64,000 nucleotides of DNA from contig NZ_QUDV01000001.1 in the NCBI RefSeq assembly GCF_003477705.1, positions 62,001 through 126,000 of the forward strand. The letters run 5' to 3'. Under the pieces are notes generated by a model, which was not told where the DNA came from, searched no databases, and saw only the letters and a list, made by a program, of their open reading frames with translations. This document shows positions 43,148-53,402 of this stretch, in pieces. This stretch comes from Dorea sp. AF36-15AT (GTDB lineage: Bacteria; Bacillota; Clostridia; Lachnospirales; Lachnospiraceae). The translations under genes were made by a program, and so were the position numbers. Within the stretch, counting starts at the first letter, position 1, and each line of letters starts with the position of its first letter.

Positions 43148-43722
43148 GATTTATGCCTCCTTCCTGCCATAAGAGCCCGACAGATCCCAATCAGAATGCA
43201 GACCAGAATGATGTAGATTACATTAATCTGGAATACACAGCCTGCAATAAATGCAGCAATCATGATCAGTACGGCGCCTGTATTTTTATCTTTGATGATG
43301 CCGGATACCATGTCCCAGGTAACCGAGGCAATGACGGCACCGACACCTGCCTGCATACCTTCCAGCATCTGACTGACAATAAAATTATCCCGGAAAGCAT
43401 TATAAAAAAATGAGATAACTGAGATGATTACAAATGGTGGAATCACGGTCGCAAGAATTGTAATGCCGATACCCAGGATGCCGGCTAACCGATAGCCTAT
43501 AACAATTGCACCATTGATTGCAATAGGACCAGGGGCAGACTGGGCAATAGCGACAAAATCCAGCATTTCATTTTCATCGATCCAGTGGTAATCATCAACA
43601 AATTTTTTCTTCATTAAGGAAACAATGACATATCCTCCACCGAATGTAAATGCACTGATATATAGTGTTGACAGGAACAGGCGGAAGAGCATATTATGGT
43701 TATTTTTCAGTTTGTTTTTCAT
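43144..43722 (-). CDS. Chromate transporter family protein, half-size (first subunit)
   Basis: 192-residue CHR-domain membrane protein, first gene of the pair. ISAFTFGGGYVIVSLMKKKFVDD and IAQSAPGPIAINGAIVIGY are the same motifs as in the partner, but the two proteins are clearly diverged. The start at 43722 (MKNKLKNN) follows AAAGGGG; a longer frame from 43782 adds a stretch without family likeness. The ATGA overlap with the second gene implies equal expression. Confidence 0.87.
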   Translation of the reverse strand: MKNKLKNNHNMLFRLFLSTLYISAFTFGGGYVIVSLMKKKFVDDYHWIDENEMLDFVAIAQSAPGPIAINGAIVIGYRLAGILGIGITILATVIPPFVIISVISFFYNAFRDNFIVSQMLEGMQAGVGAVIASVTWDMVSGIIKDKNTGAVLIMIAAFIAGCVFQINVIYIILVCILIGICRALMAGRRHKS

Positions 43723-43879
43723 AAGAAGCCCCTTTGGTTCGGAAATTATTTTTGTTAGTGCCGGGAAATATTTCCAGCACAATAATTATAACATTTTCCC
43801 TTGAAAAGGAAAGCACGCATGGATAAAATTGTAGTAATGGGATTTTTTAGATTGAATTTTTAAATTAGGAGGAGAAGTT

Positions 43880-44854
43880 ATGTGTACAGCAGCAACTTAT
43901 AAGACAAAAGATTTTTATATAGGGCGAACTTTGGATTATGAATTCTCTTATGGAGAAGAGGTTGTGGTAACACCGAGAAATTATCCATTTGCATTCCGCT
44001 TTCAGGGCGAGATGAAGAGCCATTATGCAATGATCGGAACTGCATATGTGGCAGGCGACTATCCATTATACTATGATGCAGTCAACGAAAAGGGTCTCGG
44101 CATGGCAGGACTTAATTTTGTTGGAAATGCAGTATATCAGGAACCGGTAGAGGATAAAGAAAACGTTGCTCAGTTTGAATTTATTCCATGGGTACTCAGT
44201 CAGTGTGAGTCCGTAGAGGATGTGAAAACACTGCTGGCAAACATGAATCTGACCGGAACACCGTTCTGCGAGGAACTTCCGACAGCTCAGTTACACTGGA
44301 TGATCGCGGACAGAGAACAGGCAATTACGGTAGAATTTGTAGAGAGTGGTATGCATATCTATGATAATCAGGTGGGTGTTATGACAAATAACCCTCCATT
44401 TGAGATGCAGATGTTTCTGTTGAATCAGTATATGAACTTGTCACCAAAACAGCCGGAGAATCATTTTGCAGAAGCACTGCCACTTGAGACTTACAGCCGT
44501 GGTATGGGAGGAATGGGACTTCCGGGAGATCTGTCTTCCACTTCGCGTTTCGCTAAAGTTGCATTTACCAGAATGAACTCTATATCCGGAGATTCAGAAG
44601 AGGAAAGCGTTGGACAGTTTTTCCATATTCTGGGTTCTGTAGAACAGCAGAGAGGATGCTGCGAGGTAGAAGAAGGAAAATATGAGATTACCATTTATAC
44701 GTCCTGCTGTAATGCAGATAAAGGCATTTATTATTATACAACATATGAGAATCAGCAGATCACAGCAGTAGATATGCATCGGGAGAATCTGGATAGTGAT
44801 ACTCTGGCGAGATATCCGATGGTAATGAAACAACAGATTTACTGGCAGAATTAA
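43880..44854 (+). CDS. bsh: Bile salt hydrolase / choloylglycine hydrolase family
   Basis: 324-residue Ntn-hydrolase that would release glycine or taurine from conjugated bile salts. Cys2 becomes the N-terminal nucleophile after Met removal (MCTAATY); Arg16 and Asp19 (GRTLDYE), Asn in GMAGLNFVGNAVY, Asn in VMTNNPPF and a late Arg (TSRFAKVAF) complete the site. AGGAGGAG lies before the ATG. Penicillin V acylase is the main alternative in this family, but the TNNPPFEMQ motif and the gut setting favour bile salts. No signal peptide, so intracellular. Single-gene unit. Confidence 0.9.
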   Translation: MCTAATYKTKDFYIGRTLDYEFSYGEEVVVTPRNYPFAFRFQGEMKSHYAMIGTAYVAGDYPLYYDAVNEKGLGMAGLNFVGNAVYQEPVEDKENVAQFEFIPWVLSQCESVEDVKTLLANMNLTGTPFCEELPTAQLHWMIADREQAITVEFVESGMHIYDNQVGVMTNNPPFEMQMFLLNQYMNLSPKQPENHFAEALPLETYSRGMGGMGLPGDLSSTSRFAKVAFTRMNSISGDSEEESVGQFFHILGSVEQQRGCCEVEEGKYEITIYTSCCNADKGIYYYTTYENQQITAVDMHRENLDSDTLARYPMVMKQQIYWQN

Positions 44855-45073
44855 AAAAGAAATTAATTTAAAACAATTTTTCCGAGAAGAAAAGATGCTA
44901 ATTAGATTTTTTATGTACTGTAATCTTTCATGTAGCGGCATTAGTAAAATAGTGTCGCTACAAAAAAGCTGACTTATACATTGATATTATATGCATAACT
45001 CAAAATAAAATTGTCAAAAATAAAAATAGAAGGCAATATATAACGAAAAATTCTCCAAATAAGCAAATTTGCA

Positions 45074-45102
45074 TTGACTGAGAGAAGAGCAAAACATATA
45101 AT
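45074..45102 (+). promoter_or_regulatory. Strong sigma-70 promoter of the ATPase-RloB cassette
   Basis: TTGACT (45074-45079), 17-base spacer, TATAAT (45097-45102), only about 20 bases before the start codon, which leaves a very short leader. The rest of the 268-base gap after the bile salt hydrolase is AT-rich with a weak hairpin at 44931-44962. Confidence 0.75.
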
Positions 45103-45122
45103 AAAGGTGGAGGTGTATAAGA

Positions 45123-46478
45123 ATGTTAGTAAAAGTAAGTGTTGAAAATTTTAAGTCTTTTGATAAAGCAGCAGAGCTGACAATGATTTCCTCGAATAAA
45201 ATACGAACAAATGCAAATCACAGGTTAAAGATAAAAAGTACCCAGTTATTAAAATATGCAGTAGTTTATGGAGCAAATGCATCTGGAAAGACCAATCTGG
45301 TATTGTTCTTTAAATTTTTTAAAGACAGTGTCTGCAATGGTATTCCAATAGAAGCTACACAGATGTTTTGTAAGAATCGACAGGAGAATAAGGAACGAGA
45401 AAGTAGTTTTGAAATTCAGATTACTGTAGGTGACAAATTTTATGCTTATGGTTTTTCGGCAGTTTTAAGCAGACGAAAAGTAACCGGAGAATGGTTATAT
45501 GAATTATATCAGAATGGTTCAGCAAAATGTCTCTTTGAGAGAGAAGGAAGTAAACGTCCGGTGTTAAATGATGGCATTACGCTGACAAACACAGAAAAAA
45601 ATAAATTTGAAACCTATGCAGATGATTTTGAAGGAAATGAAACATCTTTGTTCCTGACAGAAATGAATCGAGGGAAAAAATATAGCACACGATCTAAATT
45701 GTTGTTCTTCCGGGATGTATACGACTGGATTCAGAATCATATTTCGATCATCACACCGGATACGCCATTGATTGATCTGGAATATTATTATGATAATAAT
45801 TCGCTGAAGCTGATTAACAAATTGATAAAAACATTTGATACAGGAATCAGCCAGGTGAAAATTGAAGAAATTACATTGGATGAGTTATCAAATGCATTGC
45901 CGAAATCAGTATTTGATAAGATGATACAGCATGTAAAAAATAGGATGGAAGAGCAGGAAGAACCATCATTCAGAATGACGATGAGGTCGAAGGAAACTTT
46001 CTTTAATATCGAAGTTGAAGGACATTCTGAACCGAAGGTCACAACAATCCGATTGCATCATAATAAGTCATTTTATGAGTTTGGTTTTGATGAAGAGTCT
46101 GATGGAACAAGAAGATTATTCGATTTGATGGATATGCTGTTGAATAAACGAGAAGATGTTCTTTATGTTGTGGATGAATTGGAGAGAAGCTTACATCCGA
46201 AATTGACAGAACGATTTTTGCAATTGTTTATGCAGCTACATGATGAGCAGCGTATGCAGCTATTGTTCACTACACATGAATCATCTATTATGGATCAGGC
46301 TATTTTTAGAAGGGATGAAATCTGGTTTGTAGAACGTAACGCAGAAAATGCAAGCTCTATTTATTCTTTAGATCGTTTCAAGGAGAGGTATGATAAAGTG
46401 TTGAGCAAGGCATATCTGGAAGGCAGGTATGGTGCGATACCAGTATTTTCAACATTTGACTTTAGAGAGGAGGAGTAG
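45123..46478 (+). CDS. AAA family ATPase, RloA/AbiLi-like (defence)
   Basis: 451-residue ABC-type/AAA ATPase. N-terminal VKVSVENFKSF and Walker A YGANASGKTN (residues 49-58) are typical of OLD/RecF-like ATPases; the ESDGTRRLFDLMD signature is near residue 323 and Walker B LYVVDELERSLHP near 345-358, followed by a TTHESSIMDQ switch His. It is followed after 2 bases by a RloB-like gene, a pairing known from the lactococcal AbiL abortive-infection system. AT-rich relative to its neighbours. Role in phage defence is inferred from the pair. Confidence 0.82.
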   Translation: MLVKVSVENFKSFDKAAELTMISSNKIRTNANHRLKIKSTQLLKYAVVYGANASGKTNLVLFFKFFKDSVCNGIPIEATQMFCKNRQENKERESSFEIQITVGDKFYAYGFSAVLSRRKVTGEWLYELYQNGSAKCLFEREGSKRPVLNDGITLTNTEKNKFETYADDFEGNETSLFLTEMNRGKKYSTRSKLLFFRDVYDWIQNHISIITPDTPLIDLEYYYDNNSLKLINKLIKTFDTGISQVKIEEITLDELSNALPKSVFDKMIQHVKNRMEEQEEPSFRMTMRSKETFFNIEVEGHSEPKVTTIRLHHNKSFYEFGFDEESDGTRRLFDLMDMLLNKREDVLYVVDELERSLHPKLTERFLQLFMQLHDEQRMQLLFTTHESSIMDQAIFRRDEIWFVERNAENASSIYSLDRFKERYDKVLSKAYLEGRYGAIPVFSTFDFREEE

Positions 46479-46480
46479 CC

Positions 46481-47182
46481 TTGGCTCCAGTAAGAAGTTA
46501 TACGAATTGGAATAGTAGAACTACAGATGAAGAAGAACAGATTGAGCCTTATCGTAAGTACTTTTTCATATGTGAGGGTGCAAATACTGAAACATGGTAT
46601 TTCAAAAAGTTAATTGATATCCGAAAAGAGTTAAATATTCATCCATTGATCGATATCCGGTTACTTGAAAAAACAGAGGGAGACAGGGACATTTCATTTC
46701 CAAGACGTTTGATTGAGTTTGCAGAAAATCAGAAAGAAAATCCAGAAATAGCGTTTGATAAAGAACGGGATAAGATGATTGTTGTATTTGATGGAGACAT
46801 TTTTGAAGAAAAGGTACTTGATTATGATGAATTGGTAGCAGAAGGTGAAAAGAATAATATATTAGCGGTTAGCAATCCGGCATTTGAATTGTTCTTGCTG
46901 TTACATTATGAAAATTCATACGAAGATGATATTGAACCAAATGCTGAACAGATTATCCAGAATGAAAAAGATGGACATCAGACATTTATCTATAAGCTGT
47001 TACTTGCCAGAACAGGAATCAATCCCAAAAAAAATTCTGCAATTGGAGACCTGGCGAAAAATATAGAGATTGCTATTGAGCAGGAAAAGAAAATCAATGA
47101 GGATATTCATCAGTGTAAGGGACAGATTACATGTAATATTGGTCGGATTATTGATGATATTCGGAATGATGATGGAAAATAA
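46481..47182 (+). CDS. RloB-like protein (AbiLii-type effector)
   Basis: 233 residues starting at TTG with a strong GAGAGGAGGAG site (46464-46474). The N-terminal YFFICEGANTETWYFKKL and a following VVFDGDIFE acidic motif are characteristic of RloB, a TOPRIM-related nuclease-like family; AVSNPAFELFLLLHYE is another family stretch. Tightly linked to the ATPase gene, so the two are likely one functional unit. Nuclease activity is assumed from the family, not shown. Confidence 0.82.
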   Translation: MAPVRSYTNWNSRTTDEEEQIEPYRKYFFICEGANTETWYFKKLIDIRKELNIHPLIDIRLLEKTEGDRDISFPRRLIEFAENQKENPEIAFDKERDKMIVVFDGDIFEEKVLDYDELVAEGEKNNILAVSNPAFELFLLLHYENSYEDDIEPNAEQIIQNEKDGHQTFIYKLLLARTGINPKKNSAIGDLAKNIEIAIEQEKKINEDIHQCKGQITCNIGRIIDDIRNDDGK

Positions 47183-47191
47183 AACATAAAA

Positions 47192-47230
47192 TGTACAGAA
47201 CAAACATTCGATTTATTCTGTACTTTTTTT
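47192..47230 (+). terminator. Terminator after the RloB-like gene
   Basis: 8-bp stem (47193-47200 with 47216-47223), 15-nt loop, then a seven-base T-run at 47224-47230. Confidence 0.8.
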
Positions 47231-47238
47231 ATCCTGAA

Positions 47239-47247
47239 TGATATACT
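47239..47247 (+). promoter_or_regulatory. Extended -10 promoter of uvrB
   Basis: TGATATACT (TG-N-TATACT), about 80 bases before the uvrB start; no clear -35. A small hairpin (47293-47309) precedes the ribosome binding site. Confidence 0.45.
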
Positions 47248-47325
47248 GGACAAGTAACATACTAAGAACGCAACTACTATTTCTAAAATATCACCGCTAG
47301 CTTAGAGCGGATCAGGAGAAATCAT

Positions 47326-49317
47326 ATGGATCATTTTGAATTAGTATCTGAATATCAGCCAACTGGGGATCAGCCGAAAGCCATCGCAGATCTCGTGGCA
47401 GGTTTTAAAGAGGGGAATCAGTGCCAGACATTGCTTGGCGTCACCGGATCCGGTAAGACATTTACCATGGCGAATGTCATTCAGGAATTGAATAAACCAA
47501 CGCTGATCATTGCGCATAATAAGACATTGGCTGCACAGTTATACGGAGAGTTCAAAGAGTTCTTTCCGAATAACGCAGTGGAATATTTTGTCTCCTATTA
47601 TGACTACTACCAGCCAGAAGCATATGTTCCATCCTCTGACACATATATTGCGAAGGATTCAGCGATCAATGATGAGATTGACAAATTGCGTCATTCAGCG
47701 ACAGCGGCACTGTCTGAGCGGCGGGATGTCATTATTGTAGCCAGTGTTTCCTGCATCTATGGTCTGGGTTCGCCGATTGACTATAAAGATATGGTGATTT
47801 CTCTGCGCCCGGGCATGGAGAAGGATCGGGATGAGATGATACGTAAGCTGATTGATATTCAGTATACTCGTAACGAGATGGATTTTCATCGAGGTACGTT
47901 CCGTGTGCATGGAGATGTGGTAGAGATATTCCCGGCAGGATCAGGAGAATTGGCGGTTCGCGTGGAGTTCTTCGGAGATGAAGTGGACCGGATTACGGAA
48001 GTGGATGTGCTAACCGGAGAGATTAAGCGAGATCTGAAGCATATTGCGATATTCCCGGCTTCTCATTATGTCGTGTCCAAGGAGAATATGGAGCGTGCGA
48101 TCACAGCAATTGAAGCGGAGCTGGAGCAGCAGGTGCGTTATTTTAAGGGCGAAGATAAGCTGTTAGAAGCACAGAGAATAGCGGAGCGTACGAACTTTGA
48201 TGTTGAAATGATGAGGGAGACAGGTTTCTGCTCAGGAATTGAGAACTATTCGAGACATTTGACGGGACTTGCACCGGGACAGCCACCGCATACATTGATT
48301 GATTACTTTCCGGATGATTTCGTTATGATGATTGATGAGTCGCATATGACGGTGCCGCAGATAGGCGGCATGTATCACGGCGACCAGTCCAGAAAACGGA
48401 CGCTGGTGGATTATGGATTCCGTCTGCCGTCAGCACTGGATAACCGTCCGCTTAGTTTTGAAGAGTTTGAGAGTAAGATCAATCAGGTTCTGTTTGTATC
48501 TGCTACACCTGGCAAATACGAAGATGAGCATGAACTTCTGCGCACAGAACAGGTAATCAGACCGACGGGTCTTCTGGATCCGAAGATTGATGTGCGTCCG
48601 GTAGAAGGCCAGATTGACGATCTGGTCGGTGAGATTAAGAAAGAGACAGATAAGAAGAATAAGATATTGGTAACAACGCTGACCAAGAGAATGGCAGAAG
48701 ATCTGACAGATTATATGCGGGAACTTGGTATCCGTGTCAAATATCTCCATTCAGATATTGATACGCTGGAGCGTTCGGAGATCGTGCGCGATATGCGTCT
48801 GGATGTGTTTGATGTATTGGTCGGTATTAATCTTCTGCGAGAAGGACTGGACATTCCGGAGATTTCACTGGTGGTGATTCTGGATGCAGATAAAGAAGGA
48901 TTCCTGCGTTCCGAGACATCGTTGATCCAGACGATTGGACGTGCTGCAAGAAATTCCGAGGGTCATGTGATCATGTATGCAGATACGATCACAGATTCTA
49001 TGCGAAAGGCATTGGATGAGACCGAGCGTCGACGCAGTATCCAGATGAAGTACAATGAAGAGCATGGTATCACACCGCAGTCTATTCATAAGGCAGTCAG
49101 AGATCTGATTACGATTTCCAGAAAGGCAGCATCTGCGGAGATGCAGATAGAAAAGGATCCGGAGTCGATGAGCAAAGCAGAACTGGAGAAGCTGGTAGGG
49201 GAAGTGACCAAGCAGATGAGGAAAGCAGCAGCAGAATTGAACTTCGAGGCAGCGGCAGAGCTGCGTGATAAGATGACAGAGCTGAAGAAACAGCTACTGG
49301 ACATGGATGAAACATAG
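47326..49317 (+). CDS. uvrB: Excinuclease ABC subunit B
   Basis: 663-residue damage-recognition helicase of nucleotide excision repair. Walker [14 protein letters not shown] near residue 39, the beta-hairpin [21 protein letters not shown] (near 92-112), helicase motifs DESHMTVPQ and QTIGRAARN, and the C-terminal UVR domain ([32 protein letters not shown] region). uvrA follows after 57 bases. Confidence 0.98.
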   Translation: MDHFELVSEYQPTGDQPKAIADLVAGFKEGNQCQTLLGVTGSGKTFTMANVIQELNKPTLIIAHNKTLAAQLYGEFKEFFPNNAVEYFVSYYDYYQPEAYVPSSDTYIAKDSAINDEIDKLRHSATAALSERRDVIIVASVSCIYGLGSPIDYKDMVISLRPGMEKDRDEMIRKLIDIQYTRNEMDFHRGTFRVHGDVVEIFPAGSGELAVRVEFFGDEVDRITEVDVLTGEIKRDLKHIAIFPASHYVVSKENMERAITAIEAELEQQVRYFKGEDKLLEAQRIAERTNFDVEMMRETGFCSGIENYSRHLTGLAPGQPPHTLIDYFPDDFVMMIDESHMTVPQIGGMYHGDQSRKRTLVDYGFRLPSALDNRPLSFEEFESKINQVLFVSATPGKYEDEHELLRTEQVIRPTGLLDPKIDVRPVEGQIDDLVGEIKKETDKKNKILVTTLTKRMAEDLTDYMRELGIRVKYLHSDIDTLERSEIVRDMRLDVFDVLVGINLLREGLDIPEISLVVILDADKEGFLRSETSLIQTIGRAARNSEGHVIMYADTITDSMRKALDETERRRSIQMKYNEEHGITPQSIHKAVRDLITISRKAASAEMQIEKDPESMSKAELEKLVGEVTKQMRKAAAELNFEAAAELRDKMTELKKQLLDMDET

Positions 49318-49374
49318 AATAAGTATAGAATAAACTAAAAATAAATCATTGAATTAGTAACAAAGGAGCATGTT

Positions 49375-52215
49375 ATGTCGGATAAGAATAAAAAATATAT
49401 TCGTATACGGGGAGCCAATGAGCATAATCTCAAGAATATCAGTCTGGATATTCCAAGAGACGAGCTGGTGGTTCTGACAGGACTGTCGGGATCCGGTAAG
49501 TCTTCGCTGGCATTTGATACCATTTATGCAGAAGGACAGCGCAGATATATGGAGTCGTTGTCATCTTATGCCAGAATGTTCCTGGGACAGATGGAGAAGC
49601 CGGATGTGGAAAGCATCGAAGGACTTTCGCCGGCAATTTCAATTGACCAGAAGTCTACAAATCGTAATCCTCGTTCGACAGTAGGTACTGTGACAGAGAT
49701 ATATGATTATTTCCGATTATTATATGCGAGGATTGGTATTCCACATTGCCCGAAATGTGGAAAAGAGATTAAGAAGCAGACGGTTGATCAGATGGTCGAT
49801 CAGATCATGGAGATGGAGCAGGGAACCAGAATTCAGCTGTTGGCACCGGTGGTACGAGGACGGAAAGGTACGCATGTGAAGCTGCTGGAGCGTGCAAAGA
49901 AGAGCGGATATGTCCGTGTGCGGATCGATGGCAGTATGTATGAATTGTCGGAAGACATTCAGCTGGATAAGAATCTGAAGCATAATATAGAGATTGTTGT
50001 AGATCGTCTGGTGGTAAAGCCGGGGATTGAAAAGAGATTGACGGATTCGGTGGAGAATGTTCTGCATCTTGCAGAGGGACTGATGACAGTCGATGTGATT
50101 GGCGGAGAACCGGTGAATTTCAGCCAGAGCTTTTCCTGTCCGGATTGTGGTATCAGCATTGAAGAGATTGAACCGAGAAGCTTCTCATTTAACAATCCGT
50201 TCGGGGCCTGCCCGGAGTGTTCCGGACTTGGATATAAGATGGAATTTGATGCTGATCTGATCATTCCGGATAAGAGCCTGAGTATCAATGAAGGTGCAAT
50301 CACAGTCATGGGATGGCAGTCTGCCAGCAAGAAGGGCAGTTTTACCAGAGCCATACTGGAAGCACTTGCGGAAGAATATCAATTTTCACTGGATACGCCG
50401 TTTGAGGAATATCCGGAGGAGATTCAGAATATACTGATTCACGGTACGAATGGTAAGAATGTGAATGTGCATTATTTTGGACAGCGCGGAGAAGGGTTCT
50501 ACGATATTGCATTTGAAGGTATTGTTAAGAACGTAGAGCGCAGATATCGTGAGACTTATTCGGAAGCATCCAAGGCAGAGTATGAAGAATTTATGCGGAT
50601 CACACCTTGCCGTGCATGCAAGGGACAGCGCTTGAAGCCAGGAGCACTTGCGGTAACGATTGGGAATCATAATATTGCAGAGATTACATCATTTTCGATT
50701 GAGGAACTGGCTAAATTCCTGGATAATCTGGAGCTGACCAGTCAGCAGCATATGATCGGTGACCAGATATTGAAAGAAATACGTGCGAGACTGCAGTTCT
50801 TGCTAGATGTAGGATTGGATTATCTGACGCTGTCGCGTGCAACCGGAACGTTGTCCGGAGGAGAAGCGCAGCGAATCCGACTGGCAACACAGATTGGCTC
50901 CGGCCTGGTAGGTGTGGCATATATTCTGGATGAACCAAGTATCGGTCTGCATCAGAGAGATAATGATAAATTGCTTGGAACACTGAAACACCTGCGGGAT
51001 CTGGGTAATACGGTAATCGTGGTAGAACATGACGAGGATACTATGTTTGCAGCAGATCATATTGTGGATATTGGACCTGGTGCCGGAGAACATGGTGGTG
51101 AAGTGATCGCAGAAGGAACGGCAGAGGAGATCATGCAGGTGCCGGAATCTATCACAGGCGCATATCTCAGTGGTCGGATTCGTATACCGATTCCGGAGGA
51201 GCGCAGGAAACCAACAGGATGGCTGAAGATCGTAGGTGCACAGGAGAATAACCTGAAGAATATTGATGTGAAGATTCCGCTGGGAGTCATGACGTGTGTA
51301 ACCGGTGTGTCAGGATCAGGTAAGAGCTCGCTGGTCAATGAGATCCTTTACAAATATCTGGCGAAGAAGCTGAACCGTGCCAGAACAATTCCGGGAAAGC
51401 ATAAAAAGATAGAAGGTGTGGAGCAGTTGGACAAGGTGATCAATATTGATCAGTCACCAATTGGTCGTACACCGAGATCCAATCCGGCAACTTATACGGG
51501 TGTGTTTGATCAGATCCGTGACCTGTTTGCAGCAACACAGGATGCCAAAGAACGAGGCTATAAGAAAGGGCGTTTTAGCTTCAATGTAAAGGGCGGACGA
51601 TGCGAAGCATGTTCCGGTGACGGTATTCTGAAGATTGAGATGCATTTTCTGCCGGATGTGTATGTTCCGTGTGAAGTGTGCGGTGGCAAGCGCTATAACC
51701 GCGAGACACTGGAAGTACATTATAAAGGCAAGAGTATTTATGACGTGTTAAATATGACGGTAGAAGAAGCATTGACTTTCTTTGAAAATGTACCATCCAT
51801 CCGGAGAAAGATTGAGACGCTGTATGATGTGGGACTTTCCTATCTGCGTCTTGGACAGCCATCGACGACATTGTCCGGAGGTGAGGCACAGCGGATCAAG
51901 CTGGCTACAGAGCTCAGCAAGCGCAGTACCGGTAAGACTATTTATATTCTGGATGAGCCGACGACGGGACTGCATTTTGCAGATGTGCATAAGCTGACTG
52001 AGATTCTGAAGAGGCTGGCATCCGATGGTAATACGGTTGTGGTGATCGAGCACAATCTGGATGTGATCAAAACGGCAGATTACATTATCGATATCGGGCC
52101 TGAAGGCGGTGCAAAAGGCGGTACAGTGATCGCAGAAGGCACGCCGGAAGAAGTTGCACTGAATCCGGTATCTTATACAGGTAAATACATCGACATGATG
52201 TTGAAGAAAGGATAA
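49375..52215 (+). CDS. uvrA: Excinuclease ABC subunit A
   Basis: 946-residue damage sensor with two ABC ATPase modules: Walker [15 protein letters not shown] (near residue 36) and [13 protein letters not shown] (near 645), two LSGGEAQRI signatures, and zinc modules ([13 protein letters not shown] ... [14 protein letters not shown] ... [10 protein letters not shown]). Co-directional with uvrB, likely one operon. Confidence 0.98.
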   Translation: MSDKNKKYIRIRGANEHNLKNISLDIPRDELVVLTGLSGSGKSSLAFDTIYAEGQRRYMESLSSYARMFLGQMEKPDVESIEGLSPAISIDQKSTNRNPRSTVGTVTEIYDYFRLLYARIGIPHCPKCGKEIKKQTVDQMVDQIMEMEQGTRIQLLAPVVRGRKGTHVKLLERAKKSGYVRVRIDGSMYELSEDIQLDKNLKHNIEIVVDRLVVKPGIEKRLTDSVENVLHLAEGLMTVDVIGGEPVNFSQSFSCPDCGISIEEIEPRSFSFNNPFGACPECSGLGYKMEFDADLIIPDKSLSINEGAITVMGWQSASKKGSFTRAILEALAEEYQFSLDTPFEEYPEEIQNILIHGTNGKNVNVHYFGQRGEGFYDIAFEGIVKNVERRYRETYSEASKAEYEEFMRITPCRACKGQRLKPGALAVTIGNHNIAEITSFSIEELAKFLDNLELTSQQHMIGDQILKEIRARLQFLLDVGLDYLTLSRATGTLSGGEAQRIRLATQIGSGLVGVAYILDEPSIGLHQRDNDKLLGTLKHLRDLGNTVIVVEHDEDTMFAADHIVDIGPGAGEHGGEVIAEGTAEEIMQVPESITGAYLSGRIRIPIPEERRKPTGWLKIVGAQENNLKNIDVKIPLGVMTCVTGVSGSGKSSLVNEILYKYLAKKLNRARTIPGKHKKIEGVEQLDKVINIDQSPIGRTPRSNPATYTGVFDQIRDLFAATQDAKERGYKKGRFSFNVKGGRCEACSGDGILKIEMHFLPDVYVPCEVCGGKRYNRETLEVHYKGKSIYDVLNMTVEEALTFFENVPSIRRKIETLYDVGLSYLRLGQPSTTLSGGEAQRIKLATELSKRSTGKTIYILDEPTTGLHFADVHKLTEILKRLASDGNTVVVIEHNLDVIKTADYIIDIGPEGGAKGGTVIAEGTPEEVALNPVSYTGKYIDMMLKKG

Positions 52216-52230
52216 ACCTGAAAAAAAGAC

Positions 52231-52259
52231 TTTTCAACAGACACAAAGTTTACTATAAT
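52231..52259 (+). promoter_or_regulatory. Candidate promoter upstream of mreB
   Basis: TTTTCA (52231-52236), 17-base spacer, TATAAT (52254-52259). A TTGACA at 52267-52272 lies nearby without a well-placed -10. Confidence 0.45.
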
Positions 52260-52299
52260 GTCATTGTTGACAGATTTCATGAATAAGAACGAATGATAA

Positions 52300-52335
52300 A
52301 GAGGTATAATAAGTAGAGTTACTTATTATACCTCT
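52300..52335. repeat. 16-bp perfect palindrome upstream of mreB
   Basis: Arms 52300-52315 and 52320-52335 with a 4-base GAGT loop, AT-rich, containing TATAAT on both strands. No T-run follows, so not a usual terminator; it may be a leader hairpin or an operator. Confidence 0.7.
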
Positions 52336-52392
52336 GTGCATAAATGTAGTGGCTGGTTCAGGAAGTAACCGGATGATGAAAGGGGAACAGGA

Positions 52393-53382
52393 ATGGCAGT
52401 TGAAATCGGAATTGATTTGGGGACCGCAAGCGTTCTGGTGTATGTGAAGGGGAAGGGCGTAATATTAAAAGAGCCTTCCGTAGTAGCATATGACCGGGAT
52501 ACCAACAGCATCAAAGCAATCGGAGAAGAAGCCAGACTGATGCTTGGCAGGACGCCGGGGAATATTGTGGCAGTGCGTCCGCTGCGTCAGGGCGTGATTT
52601 CTGATTATACAGTGACAGAAAAGATGATCAAATATTTTGTACAGAAAGCAATGGGCAGGAGAGCTTTCAGTAAGCCGAGAATCAGTATCTGTGTGCCGAG
52701 TGGAGTGACAGAAGTAGAACGCAAGGCAGTTGAAGAGGCGACCTATGCAGCAGGAGCTCGTGAAGTCAGACTGATCGAAGAACCGGTGGCTGCTGCAATC
52801 GGTGCTGGAATCGATATTTCCAGACCGTGCGGCAATATGATCGTAGATATCGGAGGCGGTACGGCAGATGTGGCGGTTATCTCGCTGGGTGGAACTGTGG
52901 TTAATACTTCTATTAAGATTGCCGGAGATAACTTCGATGATGCGATCGTGCGCTATGTGCGGAAGAAGCATAACCTGCTGATTGGGGAGCGTACAGCAGA
53001 AGATATTAAGATCAAGATCGGATCAACATATCCGCTGGTAGAGGAAGAGTCTATGGAAGTGACAGGACGGAATCTTATGACCGGGCTTCCGAAGACGGTG
53101 ACGGTAACATCTGCGGAGACCGAGCAGGCATTGAAGGAGCCGGTTGGGCAGATTGTAGAAGCGGTTATCAGTGTGCTTGAACGTACACCACCGGAACTTT
53201 CAGCAGATATTCTGGATCGTGGAATTGTGCTGACCGGAGGTGGGGCAATGCTGCGAGGACTGGAAGAACTGATTGAAGAACGAACCGGAATCAATACTAT
53301 GACTGCAGAGAATCCTATGACAGTTGTAGCCATCGGTACTGGACAGTATGTGGAATTTATGAGCGGACGGAATGAAGGATAA
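52393..53382 (+). CDS. mreB: Rod-shape determining actin homologue MreB/Mbl
   Basis: 329-residue bacterial actin that organises lateral wall synthesis. IGIDLGTASVLVYVKGKG (phosphate 1), IVDIGGGTADVAVISLGG (phosphate 2, near residue 158) and LTGGGAMLRGLEELI (adenosine site, near 280) are present. It is not next to mreC/mreD, so it could be an Mbl- or MreBH-type paralogue. recD2 follows after 20 bases. Confidence 0.94.
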   Translation: MAVEIGIDLGTASVLVYVKGKGVILKEPSVVAYDRDTNSIKAIGEEARLMLGRTPGNIVAVRPLRQGVISDYTVTEKMIKYFVQKAMGRRAFSKPRISICVPSGVTEVERKAVEEATYAAGAREVRLIEEPVAAAIGAGIDISRPCGNMIVDIGGGTADVAVISLGGTVVNTSIKIAGDNFDDAIVRYVRKKHNLLIGERTAEDIKIKIGSTYPLVEEESMEVTGRNLMTGLPKTVTVTSAETEQALKEPVGQIVEAVISVLERTPPELSADILDRGIVLTGGGAMLRGLEELIEERTGINTMTAENPMTVVAIGTGQYVEFMSGRNEG

Positions 53383-53402
53383 AAGCAGAGAAAAGCGGTT
53401 AT

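Noticed and set aside
44931..44962. Terminator after the bile salt hydrolase
   Set aside because: Short 7-bp stem followed by A's rather than T's on the plus strand; no clear terminator function on either strand.
47198..47209. LexA box upstream of uvrB (GAACAAACATTC)
   Set aside because: Only a partial match to GAAC-N4-GTTC, and it lies in the loop of the preceding terminator, upstream of the likely uvrB promoter.
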